In this document: one piece after another, positions 63,369 to 64,000 of the stretch
Position numbering within the stretch: the first letter of the stretch is position 1
Layout: the number at the start of each line of letters is the position of its first letter
Source: Symbiodinium natans
Lineage: Eukaryota > Sar > Dinophyceae > Suessiales > Symbiodiniaceae
DNA: 64,000 nucleotides
Reading direction: 5' to 3'
Assembly: GCA_905221605.1 (NCBI GenBank)
Contig: CAJNDS010000002.1
Span: 871,881-935,880, forward strand
Translations under genes and position numbers: made by a program
The notes under the pieces: generated by a model
Seen by the model: only the letters and a program-made list of their open reading frames with translations
Told to the model about the DNA's origin: nothing
Database searches by the model: none

Positions 63369-63835
63369 CTGTTTCGAAGCGGGGTGGTCTGTCGGGAAAG
63401 GTGTGCCCACCCATGCTCGGCGCTCTGGTTCGTCGGCACGATGCTGTCCAGATGGGTAGCTAGGTCGGCCAAGTATGTACTTTTCGTGCACGTCTGCCAC
63501 CACTCCGTCATGGACATCTTGCCAACCTGGAACAGCTGGCCCGCAAAGATGCCTGTGTTCGTCTGGAAGTCACGCCACTCCAGCGCAGCACAAGACCGGG
63601 CATACGGGTTGTCGGCGTAGAAATGGTCCATGTACGGCAACATTTTGTGTTTGTGCACGTTAAAGAGCTGGGCAACATTCGGCAGCGGAAGGCCGTCAGC
63701 TGTCTGGGGATTTCGCCGACGATGCTGCAAAGATTTCACCCGCGTTCTCGGCGACAAGAGGAATGCCACATAGTGAACCTCCTGCAGATAGCCGGGGTCC
63801 TGAAAAGGCGACAGGCATTGCAAAGGTGGAAACAC
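63369..63835 (-). CDS. Hypothetical gene, exon 1 (5' end uncertain)
   Basis: Open frame with diverse composition: NPQTADGLPLPNVAQLFNVH, then MLPYMDHFYADNPYARSCAA, then MSMTEWWQTCTKSTYLADLA. GC donor after CGAAACAG (phase 2) pairs with acceptor CATTCAG/G. Not recognised. Acceptor-like AGs near the start suggest an earlier exon beyond. Confidence 0.5.
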
Positions 63836-64000
63836 AATGGCCTAGGCGCCCTAAACCCGAAACCCTAAAGCCTACACCCTCACGACAGCTGTGCGTTTTC
63901 CAGGCCCTCCAAAACGCACAGAACCCTTATTCGACGTCTAAAAGGGGTTCTGGCTGAAGCAGGGTTCCGAGTCAAGGGTAAGAGTCAGAGTTTCAAGGCA

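Larger units (their letters stand above)
56966..63930. repeat. Family of short palindromes GTGCGTTTT-N-AAAACGCAC
   Basis: Copies of about 30-34 bp near 56970, 57202, 57653, 58997, 60031, 60268, 60611 (half), 61031, 61591, 61825, 62089, 62278, 62480, 62550 (half), 62622 (half), 63307 and 63889. Arms are well kept and the loop varies (CCAGGCCCTC, GCAGCCCTGC). None seen left of 56.9 kb. At least one lies in a predicted intron. Confidence 0.85.
1..64000. repeat. Interstitial telomere-like arrays (TTTAGGG/CCCTAAA) throughout
   Basis: Arrays occur every few hundred bases in both orientations. The larger ones are at 1090-1172, 1511-1658, 2657-2727, 2999-3064, 4668-4719, 4820-4889, 6370-6474, 8393-8462, 11394-11498, 14433-14525, 18278-18376, 18466-18574, 24522-24618, 34632-34785, 35596-35664, 37125-37183, 37327-37418, 55413-55488, 55838-55922, 59550-59630, 61715-61782 and 61947-62049. 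They are nearly absent from the copia element and from the FNIP coding exons. Confidence 0.95.

Noticed and set aside
1-64000. A chromosome end or subtelomere
   Set aside because: Arrays are short, change orientation, and continue evenly to both ends of the window between exons of one gene; there is no terminal uniform tract.

Overview
The window looks like nuclear DNA of a dinoflagellate; the genus cannot be told from sequence alone. The pointers are: every convincing gene lies on the minus strand; introns use GC and GA donors more often than GT, with AG followed by G at the acceptor; there is a Ty1/copia polyprotein carrying extra DNA-modification-like domains; there is a very divergent histone H3-fold gene; and TTTAGGG/CCCTAAA repeats are everywhere, in both orientations. 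The repeats are interstitial, not a chromosome end: arrays of 2 to about 15 units alternate with short unique islands from end to end.

The main result is that most islands that look empty are tiny exons of one gene. Read on the minus strand from about 56.3 kb down to 0.4 kb they spell the second half of a ubiquitin-activating enzyme E1 (UBA1-type): the second adenylation-domain motif GCGALGCE, TDMDRIE, SNLSRQFLFR, NALDNV, SGTLGTK, the catalytic-cysteine motif CTLRSFP, PFWTGTKRRP, FEKDDDTNFHIDF, NLRASNYDI, AGRIIPALA/ATTTAM, and a ubiquitin-fold tail ending VPDIKFRV-stop. I place about 34 exons of 17 to 102 nt (roughly 1.6 kb of coding in 56 kb). In most cases neighbouring exons agree in phase across the intron. 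The N-terminal half of E1 is not seen and should lie beyond about 56.3 kb. One stretch of the C-terminal domain (between 0.51 and 0.98 kb) is unresolved.

E1 introns hold telomere-like arrays, many families of short inverted-repeat elements (MITE-like, often with CTT...AAG ends), and larger guests. A 9.0-kb copia element (44913-53909) with near-identical LTRs and a GATTC duplication sits in the intron after the GCGALGCE exon. Two tandem ubiquitin-like/FNIP-repeat genes (37.8-40.0 and 40.8-43.0 kb) sit in the next intron. A third copy (12.3-14.4 kb) sits in another E1 intron. A 1.8-kb foldback element fills part of the intron at 18.4-21.4 kb. In both tandem FNIP genes a roughly 105-bp inverted-repeat element lies inside the ubiquitin-like exon; removing it as a GA-AG intron restores the frame exactly, so it behaves like an introner.

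The copia polyprotein (about 2665 aa) has gag, a CCHC knuckle, protease, a C5-methyltransferase-like segment, a TET/JBP-like 2OG-Fe(II) dioxygenase-like segment, DDE integrase, reverse transcriptase and RNase H. A frameshift near 45.51 kb moves the last part into another frame that runs into the 3' LTR.

From 56.9 kb rightwards the landscape changes. A short palindrome (GTGCGTTTT...AAAACGCAC) recurs about 17 times, and there are tandem duplications with inner telomere-like arrays. Three minus-strand gene fragments are also there: a histone-H3-fold protein with a basic tail (58.0-58.9 kb), an unknown ORF (61.1-61.5 kb), and a three-exon acidic protein with a basic cluster (62.7-63.8 kb). All calls come from reading the sequence by eye; no database search or RNA evidence was available.
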